Assembly: GCA_963995505.1 (NCBI GenBank)
Contig: OZ023182.1
Span: 16,157,619-16,221,618, forward strand
DNA: 64,000 nt
Reading direction: 5' to 3'
Source of the DNA: Hypericum androsaemum
Taxonomy: Eukaryota; Streptophyta; Magnoliopsida; Malpighiales; Hypericaceae
Numbering within the stretch: the first letter of the stretch is position 1; each line of letters opens with the position of its first letter. Both the position numbers and the translations under genes were made by a program. This document shows, one piece after another, positions 11,849 through 22,864 of this stretch. The notes below the pieces were generated by a model. It made no database searches and was not told the DNA's origin. It worked only from the letters and a program-made list of their open reading frames with translations.

Positions 11849-11905
11849 ATATGCGATGCTCTGATACCAATATGCGATGCGGAACAGGATAATAATATGC
11901 GATGC

Positions 11906-11919
11906 ATATATATATATAT
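11906..11919. repeat. (TA)n tract at the right viral junction
   Basis: A short TA tract directly after the viral end GATGC. It is the right-hand half of the microsatellite that received the virus; host spacer sequence (GATGAACTATTGTAGATTC) follows. Confidence 0.85.
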
Positions 11920-12095
11920 GATGAACTATTGTAGATTCTCAATGAATTTTATTAGTGAAAGTAATAGTTTCTCAAGATGGCTATATTTTATTTCGTACTT
12001 CAAAAAATTAATTAATAGAAACTAAAATTATTAACTAACATATTCCTAATTAGAGTAGAAATAATATTCCTAGCTAGTCTAGACATGCGTAAGCA

Positions 12096-12225
12096 TTGGA
12101 CCCCACCTCTTTCCGACATTCATGCGTCACTATTCTCGGGTTTGGGTACGGTTCTCTATCCAATGATTACAAGCTGGTAAGGAATAGATCGATACGTGGC
12201 CGATGAAGTCCGAATGAATTATAAG
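12096..12225 (+). pseudogene. F-box gene fragment, copy 1
   Basis: A ~130-bp piece matching the middle of the F-box gene at about 24435-24570 (KHWTPPLS... to LLGFGYDSLS.DYK). It begins and ends inside the gene, contains small indels and lacks the F-box itself. It marks the truncated end of duplication copy 1; copy-2 spacer sequence starts immediately after it. Confidence 0.75.
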
Positions 12226-12486
12226 TCAACATTTTTTGGGGTCAATTAAAATGAGTTTTTTTCTTAAGGGGTTAATTTCACTGACTATTCTCTGAATGGA
12301 ATTCTCGAAAAATATTTTTCCTGTCTGGGGTTGAGCCAAAAAAGGCTCAAAATTGAGCATTTTTGTGTGCATGAAAATGCTTAAAATAAGCGTTTTTGCC
12401 CAAAAACGAGTCAGCTCCTTGAAGTCGAGGTGAACGGAGTGAAATGTGGAAGCCAAGGAAAAAATATCCAATCAAAAACACACAAT

Positions 12487-12559
12487 GCTCTTGTTGGGTA
12501 TCAAACTCAAGACCTCCCATTTATTAGAGGAGTATTCTAGCCAACCGAGCTACAAGAAC
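12487..12559 (-). other. tRNA-like sequence in left foldback arm
   Basis: A 73-nt sequence with tRNA layout on the reverse strand: acceptor halves GTTCTTG and CAAGAGC that pair along all seven positions (one G-U), a D-arm/A-box match GTAGCTCGGTTGGCTAGAA, and a T-arm/B-box match GAGTTTGATACCC. The anticodon arm is poor. It is a tRNA pseudogene or SINE head rather than a working tRNA. Confidence 0.6.
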
Positions 12560-12589
12560 TTTATTAGACTTGTTTCTTTATAATAAATA

Positions 12590-13190
12590 ATATTACATAA
12601 ATACGGATTCCACCTAAATATGTATTTATTACCTAAATATGATTTAAGTATATATTATTTATTACCTAAATACGATTTAGGTATATATTATTTATTACCT
12701 AAATACGGATTTAGGTATATATTATTTATTACATAAATACGATTTAGGTATATATTATTTATTACATAAATACGTATTTAGGTCTATATTATTTATTACA
12801 TAAATACGTATTTAGGTGTGTGTATGTTATTTATGTAATAAATACGTATTTAGGTATATACTATTTATTACATAAATATTTATTTAGGTATATATTATTT
12901 ATGTAATAAATACATATTTAGGTATGTATTTAGATTATTTATGTATAAATATGTATTTAGGTATAAATATTATTTATGTATAAATACGTAAATACATATT
13001 TATTACATAAATAATATACACCTAAATACATATTTATTACATAAATAACATACACCTAAATACCTATTTATTACATAAATAATATAGACCTAAATACATT
13101 TTTATGTAATAAATAATATATACCTAAATCGTATTTAGGTAATAAATACGTATTTAGGTGGATTCCGTATTTATGTAATATATTATTTAT
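12590..13190. repeat. AT-rich palindromic repeat between foldback arms
   Basis: Many copies of a ~33-37-bp unit built from ATTTATTACATAAATACG and TATTTAGGTATATATT. The unit is partly self-complementary, and its orientation flips near the middle (about 12960-13010), making the whole block one large palindrome. Confidence 0.8.
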
Positions 13191-13211
13191 TATAAAGAAA
13201 CAAGTTAATAA

Positions 13212-13285
13212 GTTCTCGCAGCTCGGTTGGCTAGAATATTCCTTTTATAAATGGGGAGGTCTTGAGTTCGATACCCAACAAGAGC
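13212..13285 (+). other. tRNA-like sequence in right foldback arm
   Basis: The 74-nt partner of the left-arm sequence, on the + strand: GTTCTCGCAGCTCGGTTGGC, a poor anticodon arm, then GAGTTCGATACCC and CAAGAGC. The B-box core GTTCGA is kept better here than in the left arm. A-box and B-box spacing fits a type 2 polymerase III promoter. Confidence 0.6.
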
Positions 13286-13896
13286 ATTGTGTGTTTTTGA
13301 TTGGATATTTTTTTTCACCTTTCACTCGGCTTCAAGGAGCTGACTTTTGGTTCGGCTGCAAACCAAAAAATGCCCAAACTAGAGCGTTTTTGGGCAAAAA
13401 TACTTTATTTTAAACATTTTCATGCACACAAAAATGCTCAATTTTTGGCTCAACTCTAGACAGGAAAAATATTTTCCGAGAACCCCATTTAGAGAATAGT
13501 CAGAAAAATTAATCCCCTTAGAAAAAAAATCCAAGGCGGGGTCTAGGCCCCTATGAATATAATAACATTGGACGCGCAAAACGTGCAAGTGGTCACTCAG
13601 ATTTCCTTTGAAGTGAGCACGAATCATAAGACGATAACAATAGATTAATGAGAAACTTGAGTTGACAAGAAACATGTTGCCTTTTGTTATTTCAAGTCAA
13701 GCTCATTAGTAACAAGGAATTATATTAATCAGTGAAAGAATGTGGGGTTTGTTAGGCTAAATTATATTAACAATAGATTATTTTATGTTACCTTTTGTTA
13801 TTTCTTGGAATGTGCAGGGGGCTAATTCTCCCCGAATGACGGCGGCGATTAAGCGGTTTGTTAGGCTAAATAATGTGGAGTTTTTTACGATCCAGG

Positions 13897-14088
13897 TGTA
13901 GGAGATCGATATTATTACGGGCCTTCCTAATCTGATTTTGGAACATATCTTTATGTTTCTTATTTGTATTTGCTTCTTTTCTGTTCTCTAGTAATTTGTT
14001 AGCTAACTTGTAGTGCAAGTTATGTGTGGCTATCGTCTATATATGTACGCCTCTGTTAATGAAAAAAATAAGCGGCTCAATTTCTTCA
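13897..14088 (+). repeat. 5' LTR of Copia element 1
   Basis: Begins TGTAGGAGATCG and ends TTTCTTCA. By eye it differs from the 3' LTR at about 16 of 192 positions, mostly transitions. A TATA-like TCTATATATG lies near its end. Confidence 0.92.
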
Positions 14089-14100
14089 TGGTATCAGAGC
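14089..14100 (+). other. Copia 1 primer binding site
   Basis: TGGTATCAGAGC, complementary to initiator tRNA-Met, directly adjoining the 5' LTR. Confidence 0.92.
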
Positions 14101-14165
14101 AGGTTTCTGCTATTAACCCTACACAAAAATAAGCCACCCGCCGCCCAAAACAAAACCCCACCAAG

Positions 14166-17100
14166 ATGGCCAAAAATGGAAGCTCATCGGCGACGAACAT
14201 GACCTCGCCATACTTTCTTCACCCATCCGATAACCCAGGGCAACTCAACGTGAGTGAGCTGCTTAAGGAGAGGAATTATGGAGATTGGGTTGGAGAGATG
14301 ACCAATTTTCTGTTGGCCAAGAACAAACTCGGGTTCGTCAATGGTAGCATCCCAAAGCCGGAGACAACTGCGGGAGATTACAATAGTTGGCTATGCTGCG
14401 ATGTAATGGTTAAGGGATGGCTAGCCATAACACTCGACAAAGAAGTCAGGAGTAGTGTACGCTATGCAAAGTCGGCACATGAAGTTTGGATCGACCTTAA
14501 AGAGCGATTCGACAAAACAAGTGCACCAAGGGCGTATGATTTACGTCGATCTATTTTGCTGTTGCACCAGGACAAGATGAGTGTTTCAGCATATTTCTCG
14601 AAACTAAAATCCCTTTGGGATGAGATGGAATCAATCTCCCCATTGGCCGATTGTACGTGTTCGGCAAGAAGCAAGTATGTAGCTGCTCGGGAACAAGAGA
14701 AACTATATGTTTTTCTGATGGGACTCGACGATATGTTTGGTACCGTGAAATCCCAAATTCTGAGTACCAAGCCGCCTCCAAGTCTAGGGGAGGCATATCA
14801 CTTAATACTGGAGGAGGAGCAGACGCGACAGATTACCGCCTCAAGACAACCGACGGTGGAGGTAGCCACCTTCCAGGCTGGAAACTACAGTCGCGTGGGA
14901 AAAGACCGCACAGAAGGACAAACTTCAATGTAATCATTGCCAAAAGCCTGGTCACTCTAAAGATCAATGCTTTGAGCTAGTGGGTTACTTGGATTGGTGG
15001 AAAAGAGATGAAACTCGTGATGGTCGAAGAAAGGAGCGTGGAGATACTTCCACTGCCCGGAGACCAGCCCCGCGAGCAGCACAGGTAGGAGGTGATGCAA
15101 GCCCGATCCCAGGTTTAAGTGTTGACCAATATAATCGCCTCATCCAAGTGTTGCAGCAAGGGGGAGACACTACCGCACTTGCCGTACAGAATTCAGGAGG
15201 AGAGGTTCATATGGCGGGTATGATGAAAGGACCAAACTCTTGGATCATTGATTCCGGGGCAATGGAACATGTTACTTGTGATGCCAATTTATCTGCAGGG
15301 GAAGTACAACAAACATCTAATTCGCCAGTAAAGATTCCCACTAGCGAGTTTGTCCCTGTCGAAGGAATAGGCACAGTCAAACTTCCGAATGGGATTGTTC
15401 TAAAGAATGTTTTACATATTCCAAAATTTCGATGCAATCTCATATCTGTTCGAAGATTGACAGAAGACTTAAATTGTGCCTTAACATTCGTTGCGGGTTT
15501 ATGTGTGTTGCAGGACCTACCTTCAAGGACCCTGATTGGAGTGGGTAGATATCGCGGGGGGTTATATATGATGGAGTCCACAACAAATAATGGGGCGGCA
15601 ATGCATGTTTTGAAGGGGGCTTTAACAACTCTTTGGCATGAGCGCTTGAGACATCCACCAGTTGAGAAATTAGGTCGCATTCAGCATTTATGTAAGGCGG
15701 TCCAATTGGATCATAAACATTTTTGTGAAGCCTGTACTCGGGCCAAACAAACTCGTCTTCCTTTTCCTATCAGTTCAATAAAGACTACTTCGTGCTTTGA
15801 TCTCATACACTATGATATTTGGGGTCCTTACAAGATCGCCTCCTTGTCTGGTGCTCACTATTTTTTATCAATCGTGGACGACTATAGCCGAGGTGTCTGG
15901 GTATATCTTTTACGTGACAAGTCTGTTGTTGCTAAATTTCTAATAATGTTTTGCAACATGATAGAAACACAATTTGGTAGACGGGTGAAACAAATCAGAA
16001 CAGACAACAGCATGGAATTTCAGTCCCAAACTATGATGGAGTACTATAGAGAAAAGGGGATCATTTTGCAAACCTCTTGCCCATACACACCATAACAAAA
16101 CAATGTAGTAGAGTGAAAGCATAGATACATCCTGAAAATGGCACGAGCATTGCTTTTCTACTCGGCCTTACCCACCTACTTTTGAGGAGAAAGTGTACTC
16201 ACAGCTGTTTACCTCATCAATTGTTTGCCATCATTGATCATAAGACGCCATATGAGGTAATCTTTTGCAAAGAGCCTACATATGATCACTTACATTCCTT
16301 TGGATGTCTTGTTTATGCACATGTTCATGCCCATTGGCGATATAAGTTTTAAGGAAGGAGTCGCAATTGTATCTTTGTTAGGTACCCTGAAGGTCAAAAG
16401 GGTTACCGAATTTTTGATCTTGAGGAAAGACGCATCTACCATTCCCGAGATGTTACTTTTGTAGAACATGTCTATCCTTTTAAAAGTACAGCTGCTTCGA
16501 ACGTTCCACCATCTTCCTCTTTCAAGCAGCCGGCTGTCCTTGACCATAACTTTCCACCAAAAACTGCGCTGCCCCTCATTCCTAATGCCGAGGAACAAGA
16601 TCCTCCTCCCGATGTGGATACTGGGGCACCAAATCCAGCGGGGACAGTGACTGGGAATGCTGAACCTCACGAGTGCCCTCTTCATTGCAGTACACGATCC
16701 AAGCAGCTTCCGAAACACTTGGACAACTTCAAAACATGCTTGCCCCCTTCCATCTCACACCTGCAGTCTACTCCTCCAGCTGGGAATTCGGTGGTATATC
16801 CTCTTACACAATTTGTTTCTTATTCAAGATTTTCTAACTCTCACAAGGCATTTCTAGTGGCCATCACACAACGTGATGAGCCTAAGACATACTCACAGGC
16901 TGTTACACACTGCGAGTGGAGGGAGGCGATGGCTAAGGAACTGCGCGCACTCAAAGCTAATAGAACTTGGACCCTCAAATCCTTACCCCAAGGAAAGAGG
17001 GCCATTGATTCCAAGTGGGTATACAAAATCAAGTACCAGTCGAACGACAAAGTTGAGCCCTATAAGGCGCGCCTGGTCGCTAAAGGCTACACTTAGATTT

Positions 17101-18400
17101 CCAAGATTGACTTTCATGACATATTTGCTCATGTGGCTAAGCTAGTCACTGTTCGCTGTTTATTGGCTGTTGCAGTTCACCGACGCTGGTTCATCACTCA
17201 ACTAGACGTGAATAATGCATTCTTGCATGGAGAACTTGCTGAAGCTGTTTATATGAAGCCACCTGCAGGTTATTGTTCACCTTATGATACTCAGGTATGT
17301 CGGTTATGGAAGTCACTTTATGGCCTCCGATAAGCTTCCCAAAACTGGTACCATAAGTTCACCCAAGCCCTACTCAGCATCGGTTTCACCCAATGCCATG
17401 TAGACGCCTCTTTATTTTGTTTCGCAAGGAACTCAGTTCTTGTGTTTGCACTTATCTATGTGGACGATGTCATCTTGGCAGGCAACTCTCCCGTCAAGAT
17501 TAAGGAGGTCACTTGCTATCTCGACACTCATTTTGGCATCAAGGACTTGGAAAATCTTAAGTATTTTTTGGGCATCGAAGCAGCCCGCTCTGCAGATGGT
17601 TTAGTGCTTAGTCAGTGTAAATATACCATTGATATTCTCACAGACAACAAGAAATTGGGTGGTCGGTGATGAGTCCTTTCGTAATTGAGCAAACCCATCA
17701 TTTATCTACCACTGTCGATCCTACTATCATTGATGGTGGCCGCTATATACGTTTGGTGGGTCGGTTTCTTTATCTCACGGTCTCTCGCCCAGACATTGCT
17801 TATGCAGTTAGTATTTTGAGCCAATTTGTGAAGAATCTGAAACAAGTTAACATTGATGCTGCAGATAAGGTCCTTCATTATCTGAAACAGTCACCTGGTC
17901 AGGGTATTCTCTAGCCCACTGCTGGACCTTGCACCTTAACAGCTTACTGTGATGCTGATTGGGGTGGTTGCCCTATGACTCGCCATTCCCATACTGGTTA
18001 CTTTATCCTACTTGGTGGTTCTCCAGTATCCTGCCGTACCAAGAATCAGTCAGTCGTCACCCGATCTTCTGCTGAAGCTAAATACCATGCAATGGCAACC
18101 ACTGTCAGTGAAATCATTTGGCTTCGCTGGTTACTACGTGAGCTGCACGCTACACAAACCATTTATACTCCTTTTTATTGTGATAACCAAGCCGCACTCT
18201 ATATCGCCGCTAACCCAGTTTATCATGAGTGAACCAAACATGTTAAGATGGATTGCTACTTTGTTCGTGAACGTGTTCAGTCCAATGAGATCTCTCCGTG
18301 CAAAATTGACAGTGCAGGTCAGTTGGCAAACATCTTTACCAAGGCTCTAGGGCGTTATTGCTTCCATTTCTTACTTGGCAAGTTGGGCATTACGGATCTC
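14166..18400 (+). pseudogene. Copia 1 gag-pol, decayed
   Basis: Gag starts at ATG 14166 and is open to 14933 (DYNSWLCCDVMVKGWLAITL is typical Copia gag). A frameshift near 14900 precedes the CCHC knuckle (CNHCQKPGHSKDQC). The frame 14980-16095 holds the protease motif DSGA (about 15250), the integrase zinc-binding region (HERLRHP to CEACTRAKQTRLPF) and the core (YDIWGPY, VDDYSRGVWVYLL). A stop follows CPYTP at 16095. RT pieces are at 16614-17096, 17133-17333 ([13 protein letters not shown]) and 17442-17669 (YVDDVILAGN). RNase H is at 17666-18232 ([19 protein letters not shown]). At least five breaks exclude a functional polyprotein. Confidence 0.92.
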
Positions 18401-18413
18401 CATGCGCTAACTT

Positions 18414-18422
18414 GAGGGGGAG
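18414..18422 (+). other. Copia 1 polypurine tract
   Basis: GAGGGGGAG lies directly before the 3' LTR, as required for plus-strand priming. Confidence 0.85.
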
Positions 18423-18614
18423 TATAGGAGATCGATATTATTACGGGCCTTCCTAATCTGGTTTCAGAACATATCTTCCTGTTCTTTATTTGTATTTGCT
18501 TCTTTCTTGTTCTCTAGCAATTCGTTAGCTAACTTGTAGTGCAAGTTATGTGTGGCTATCGTCTATATATGTACGCCTCTGTTAATGAAATAAACAAGTG
18601 GCTTAATTTCTTCA
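18423..18614 (+). repeat. 3' LTR of Copia element 1
   Basis: A 192-bp match to the 5' LTR. Its first bases read TATAGG instead of TGTAGG, so the terminal TG is mutated. It ends TTTCTTCA, followed by the target copy CCAGG. Confidence 0.92.
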
Positions 18615-20748
18615 CCAGGAGTCCAACATGGAGCTCCCGAAGCTCAATTGGATTAGAAGCATATGGCGTAGGGATGTTTGTGGGATTTTGTTGGCGTTCT
18701 TTGTGCAGCTGGTGGGATCATCTGCATCTGGAGCCCCAATTTCTTTGTTGTCCAGCACATCCATAAGGCTTCTAGGTGGATGGCGGTGGAAGGCTTTTTG
18801 CAGTATTCGGAGACTCTTTAATGTTTCATTGCTATATATGGGCCTCATTTCCAAGGGAACAAGAAATTGTTTGGCAAAAAATTCTGGCTTTCAAACATTA
18901 AAGAAACTTGGACGTGTGGTTAGTGGGCGGAGACTTCAATGTTGTATGCCATCATCGGGAAAGGAGGAACGGTTCTCATCTGGACTCGTCAAAAACTAGA
19001 TGCTTCAATGACTTCATTAATCAAAGCCTCATTATCGACCTGCCTTTTCATGGATAGAAATTTACTTGGAGATGGGGTGTGCAGGTCAATCGTATCGACA
19101 GATTCTTTCTCTCTCCAGTTTGGCTTCAAGTTTTTGCTGACTCTGCTCAGTGGGCTCACGCTAAGAGTAAATCTGACCATCACCCTTTGACGCTGCGAAC
19201 AGACTCATCAGATTGGGGCCTAAAGCCTTTTAGGGTTCTCAACTGCTGGATTGATGCCCCGAGTTCCGAGGATCTTTTTAGAGCCTGGTGGGAGGAGTTG
19301 GATAAGTCAACTTTTGGGCCTCAAAAGCTGGTCCACAAGCTGAAGTTGATAAAGTCGAAGTTGCAATCTTGGAACAGAGAAGTTTTTGGCCTTGTTGAGT
19401 CCAGGATCATGGCTGTGGAAGAAGACATTTTGTCTCTGGACAGAAGAGAAGAGGCTTTCCCTTTGTCTGCAGAGGAAGTAAGATCTAGGGCTAAATTGGA
19501 GGCTAACCTCCTCACGCTGCAAAATCATCAAATGTCTATCTGGAAGCAAAGATCGAGACTTGCTTGGGGTGTGAGTAGTGAGCAAAATAACAAATACTTT
19601 TATGCTTCGGCTTCTGTCAGGCATTCCTCTAACTATATCGGCAGCATCAAGGCTAATGGATTGTCCTACAATTCCTTGGTTGATGTTAAACGCGAGGTCT
19701 TCAATCACTTTCAACAGTAATTTGTGGACCCTTGCCTCCCGTGCCCCTCCATTCCTGCAAGTTTTTTCAAGAAATTATCTAGCTCTTCTGCTTCCTTCTT
19801 AGAGACCCTTCCATTTAGGGACGAGATTAAGGAAGCCGTGTGGAGTTGCAATGAAATAAAGCACCAGGCTCCGATGGTTTATTTTTCCATTTTATCAGAG
19901 TTGTTTGGGACACTATTCCCAAGGATGTCTTCCTCTTTGTTGAGGATTTTTTCAGGAACGGGAAGCTCCACTCTTATGCAACTTCATCCTTCATCACATT
20001 GATCACTAAAGTTTTTGGCTCTATCTCAATGGCTAACTTTTGACCTATCAGTCTTGTTGGGTGTGTCCATAAGATCATTTCCAAGCCTTTGGCAAAGTGT
20101 GTTAAGCTGGTAATTAATGAAGTCATTGGAAAGGAGCAAATAGCTTTGACTGTCGGAAAGCAGATCTTTGAATGCATCCTCATCGCCAATGAGCTAATCT
20201 CCTACTTAAAAAAATGAGAAGAAAGAGGCTTTTTTTTTTAAAATCAATTTCTCAAAGATGTGTAACTGTGTCCACTGGGGCTACCTGGATGAAACAATGG
20301 AGGCTATGGGCTTCAATGACGGCTGTAGGATATGGACTAGATGGTATGTTACGAGTGCCAAAGCATCTATTTTGGTCAACGGGTCACCTACTCCGCTTTT
20401 CCTCCTCTAAAGAGGGCTTAGACAGGGCTACCCACTATCTCCTCTTCTATTTCTTATTGTCGCAGAGGGTCTTAGAGCACTTTTCGTGGAAGCATCCTCC
20501 AAAATCAAAGGCATTTTGGTCCCTGGCACCGAGGAACAGATTAGCTTGTTGCAGTACGCCGACGACACTCTTGTCTTTTCAGCAAGATGCCAGGATAGCT
20601 TGGTTAATTTAAAGAGGATCTTAATCATCTTTGAGTTATGCTCCGGACTCAAGACCAACATGAAGAAGACCATTATGGTTGGTATTAATATCCAAGAGCC
20701 TCGGTTGGAAAGGGTTATTGCTTTCTGGGGGTGCAGGCGTGAGCTCCT

Positions 20749-21629
20749 AGAGATGACAATTAGACCCTTATCCAGAGGGTCTACCCTGATCCAGACCCGA
20801 AAGGTCTAAGACCCGTTGACTTTGACCGGGTCTAGACCCTGATCCTGCCCGGATCCTCATATTTTAAAAAGATAAGGGCATGGATATGGATTTATAGGAT
20901 CATGCCCTGAGCCTACCCAAAAATTTTAAATTAATACTAAAATAATATATATGCATATTAATTATTAGACATAATACCAAATTCTTAATTTTTTGGTAGG
21001 TAAATATTCTTTATTAAAATGAAAGTTCAAAACAGAGCAAGCGCAAAAAGAAAGACAAGATACAGGGACGTTCCCTCAATCTCAAGAGGTGAAGAAGAGG
21101 GACCTATAAATCTTCGTAGGCAATCAACAAAGTGAGTAGCGATTGTTTGTAAATGATCGAGGCATCCGTCTAAAGGATCCACTCTTGGACATGAAAGAGC
21201 ATGGAATGCAGGAGAAGCTCATTATCGCACCTTGCCTCATTGAAGATAATACCATTATGAACCAGCCACATACCCGAAGTAATAGTAGCAAAAATCACGA
21301 ACTAAAGTCTCAATTTTAACTTACCCAACTTCAACTTTTTTTGGATTTTCTTTTTTTGTTTCTTTGTATTATATGTTTAATGAATAAAAATGTCTCATTG
21401 CTATTTGAAAACTATCAAAAGATAATTTAATTTTTTAAAATTAAATATTTTAAAAAAAATACGAACCCTCGGGTCGCCCTGATCCTGCCCGATTTTATAG
21501 GACCCAGATCTTGCCAGAATTCTTATTTTTAAAGAGGATAAGGGTAAGGATCTAGGTCCACCATTAAAAACAGGGTAGGGATCTGGGTCATATAGATCTT
21601 ACCTGAATCCCGTCCATTGCCATCCCTAC
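20749..21629. mobile_element. non-autonomous hAT-like element in the L1 RT region
   Basis: Flanked by the 8-bp direct repeat GAGCTCCT (20741-20748 and 21630-21637), with terminal inverted repeats TAGAGATGACAAT / TAGGGATGGCAAT. Subterminal repeats of the GGGTCTAGACCC / GATCCTGCCCG type are present near both ends. An 8-bp duplication and TAGGGATGGCAAT ends are typical of plant hAT elements. No transposase is encoded. The L1 reading frame resumes directly after it. Confidence 0.85.
20985..21320 (-). mobile_element. short L1 3'-end fragment inside the hAT element
   Basis: Resembles the reverse-strand L1 end at about 24940-25230: a T-rich stretch followed by sequence sharing CCACTCTTGGACATGAAAG and ATGCA.GAGAAGCTC. 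It is a strongly 5'-truncated L1 tail nested in the hAT element. Borders are approximate. Confidence 0.6.
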
Positions 21630-22864
21630 GAGCTCCTCCCAATTAAACACATGGGTCTTCCAGTCGGATGCAGCATAAAGCAGGTGGCTCCTTGGAAACC
21701 TCTTATCTCTGTCTTTCAACAACAGCTTGAATCATGGTGGGGAAACTTTCTTTCCCTGGGTGGTAGAGTCATACTCATCAAATCTGTTTTATCAAGCTTA
21801 CCAATCTATTTCATCTCCATCTACAAGCTCCCTAAAGGTGTCTCAAAGGCTCTGGAGAAAATTATGAGGAGGTTCCTCTGGTGAGGAAACTTGGAGTGTG
21901 GGAAGGCCTCTCTTGTGCGTTGGGATCTTGTTTCTAGACTTAAAGATCATGGCAGTCTTGGCATCGAGGATTTGGAAATGAAGAACCAATCTTTGCTTTT
22001 AAAGTGAGCCCAGAAATTCATTGATAACCCGGACTCATTCTGGGCCTAGGTTGTTGCCGACATTTATAGATTTCACTGCTATTCGGCTCTCAATTTCCCA
22101 AGGCCTCGAATGAAAAATGGCACCTGGGCAGAGATCAGCAATCTTGCTGCAAAAATTTCTCTGCTCGTTCCCTCGGAAGGGTGGATTTATCGGACTTCCA
22201 GCACTCCCCTTTGTCAAGGGAGCTTAGCAAAATCTGGTCGGGTTAGTCTTCCTTCTAAATTGAGTGCTTTATGTGGATTCTTCTTTAAGGGAAGCTACAA
22301 ACAAGGGACAACCTCATCAGAATAAACCGCCTTGACTCTTAGGATTGTTTTTATCCTCTTTGAGGACGAATCAGTTGACCATATTTTCTTCCATTGTCTC
22401 GTGGCTTGGAAGATTTGGAATGATTTCAGCAACATGTTGGGCCTCTGCTAGTGCATTTGAGGATCGATTAGAGGTTTTTTTTCTAGCTGGTTGTCTTTGG
22501 TGGGGGACGACATGCTCAAGAAGGTGTGGCTGGCGATTCATGACGCTATCCTATGGTGTTTGTGGAACTCGAGAAATTGAGCTATTTTTCGTGGTGAGGT
22601 CTCTAACCATCAGCTTCTTGTCCATACTGTTCTCTTGCAGATATGAGAATTTTTTGGTCTAAATCTTCAAATGCTTTCGGTGACTAGGACATCATCCTCC
22701 TTTGAGACTCACATCGGTCTGGTATTGGTTAAGAGGCTATGTAGCTTCTTGCTTCGCCTTTTTGGTTTCGGGATTTTCCTTCCCTGGGTTTATATGTATA
22801 GGGGTTTTGGTTACCATTTGTAAATTCTTATTATTATAATTTGATATCAACTTATCAAAAAAAA

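Larger units (their letters stand above)
3973..11905 (-). mobile_element. endogenous pararetrovirus (Caulimoviridae, florendovirus/petuvirus-like)
   Basis: A ~7.9-kb unit with caulimovirid order in reverse sense: tRNA-Met primer site (11848-11836), leader, a polyprotein frame (11478-5980) with movement protein, capsid, zinc knuckle, protease, RT and RNase H, a second frame (5973-4618), and an intergenic region with a TATA box. There is no integrase and there are no LTRs, which separates it from Ty3 elements. The length matches a complete viral genome opened at the primer-site discontinuity. Both ends carry short overlapping duplications of the primer-site region, and both lie in TA repeats. 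One frame carries the polyprotein, with nonsense codons but no frameshift. The two-frame layout suggests a florendovirus (moderate confidence); assignment to Caulimoviridae is firm. Confidence 0.9.
12253..13532. mobile_element. foldback-type element with ~370-bp inverted arms
   Basis: The two ends (about 12253-12610 and 13150-13532) are inverted copies of one another, starting GAGTTTTTTTCTTAAGGGG on the left and GGATTTTTTTTCTAAGGGG on the right when reversed. Between them lies a long AT-rich repeat. The insertion interrupts the duplicated spacer between GGGGTCAAT and AAGGCGGGGTC; copy 1 shows the uninterrupted join near 3130. No transposase is present and no clear target duplication could be fixed. 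Each arm carries a tRNA-like sequence. Confidence 0.75.
13897..18614 (+). mobile_element. Copia LTR retrotransposon inside the L1
   Basis: Two 192-bp LTRs bound the element, with a 5-bp target duplication CCAGG (13892-13896 and 18615-18619). A tRNA-Met primer site follows the 5' LTR directly, and a polypurine tract precedes the 3' LTR. Domain order is gag, protease, integrase, RT, RNase H, which defines Copia. The frame is broken by several stops and frameshifts, so it is inactive. It sits in the endonuclease region of the L1 ORF2, so it is younger than that L1. Confidence 0.95.
13742..22864 (+). mobile_element. L1-type LINE, interrupted by Copia and hAT insertions
   Basis: A 15-bp target duplication, AATC(A/G)GTGAAAGAAT, flanks it (13727-13741 and 22865-22879) with a poly-A tail at the right end. 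The element begins close to the ORF2 start (ISWNVQGANSP, endonuclease N-terminus, about 13800), so the 5' part including ORF1 is missing. The sequence resumes after the Copia element at 18620 and includes an RT block with YADD (about 20555) and, after the hAT insertion, FLSLGGRVILIKSVLSSLP (about 21745) and a zf-RVT-like C-terminus (about 22370-22680). Many stops and frameshifts make it inactive. A 15-bp string, GTTTGTTAGGCTAAA, occurs at both about 13747 and 13858, suggesting scrambling during insertion. Confidence 0.88.

Noticed and set aside
3973..11905. Ty3 (Metaviridae) retrotransposon
   Set aside because: No integrase and no LTRs; a movement protein precedes the capsid and a second frame follows RNase H, so Caulimoviridae fits better.
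12487..12559. Functional tRNA gene
   Set aside because: The acceptor stem pairs but the anticodon arm is poor and the T-arm has mismatches; it lies in a transposon arm, so it is called tRNA-like only.
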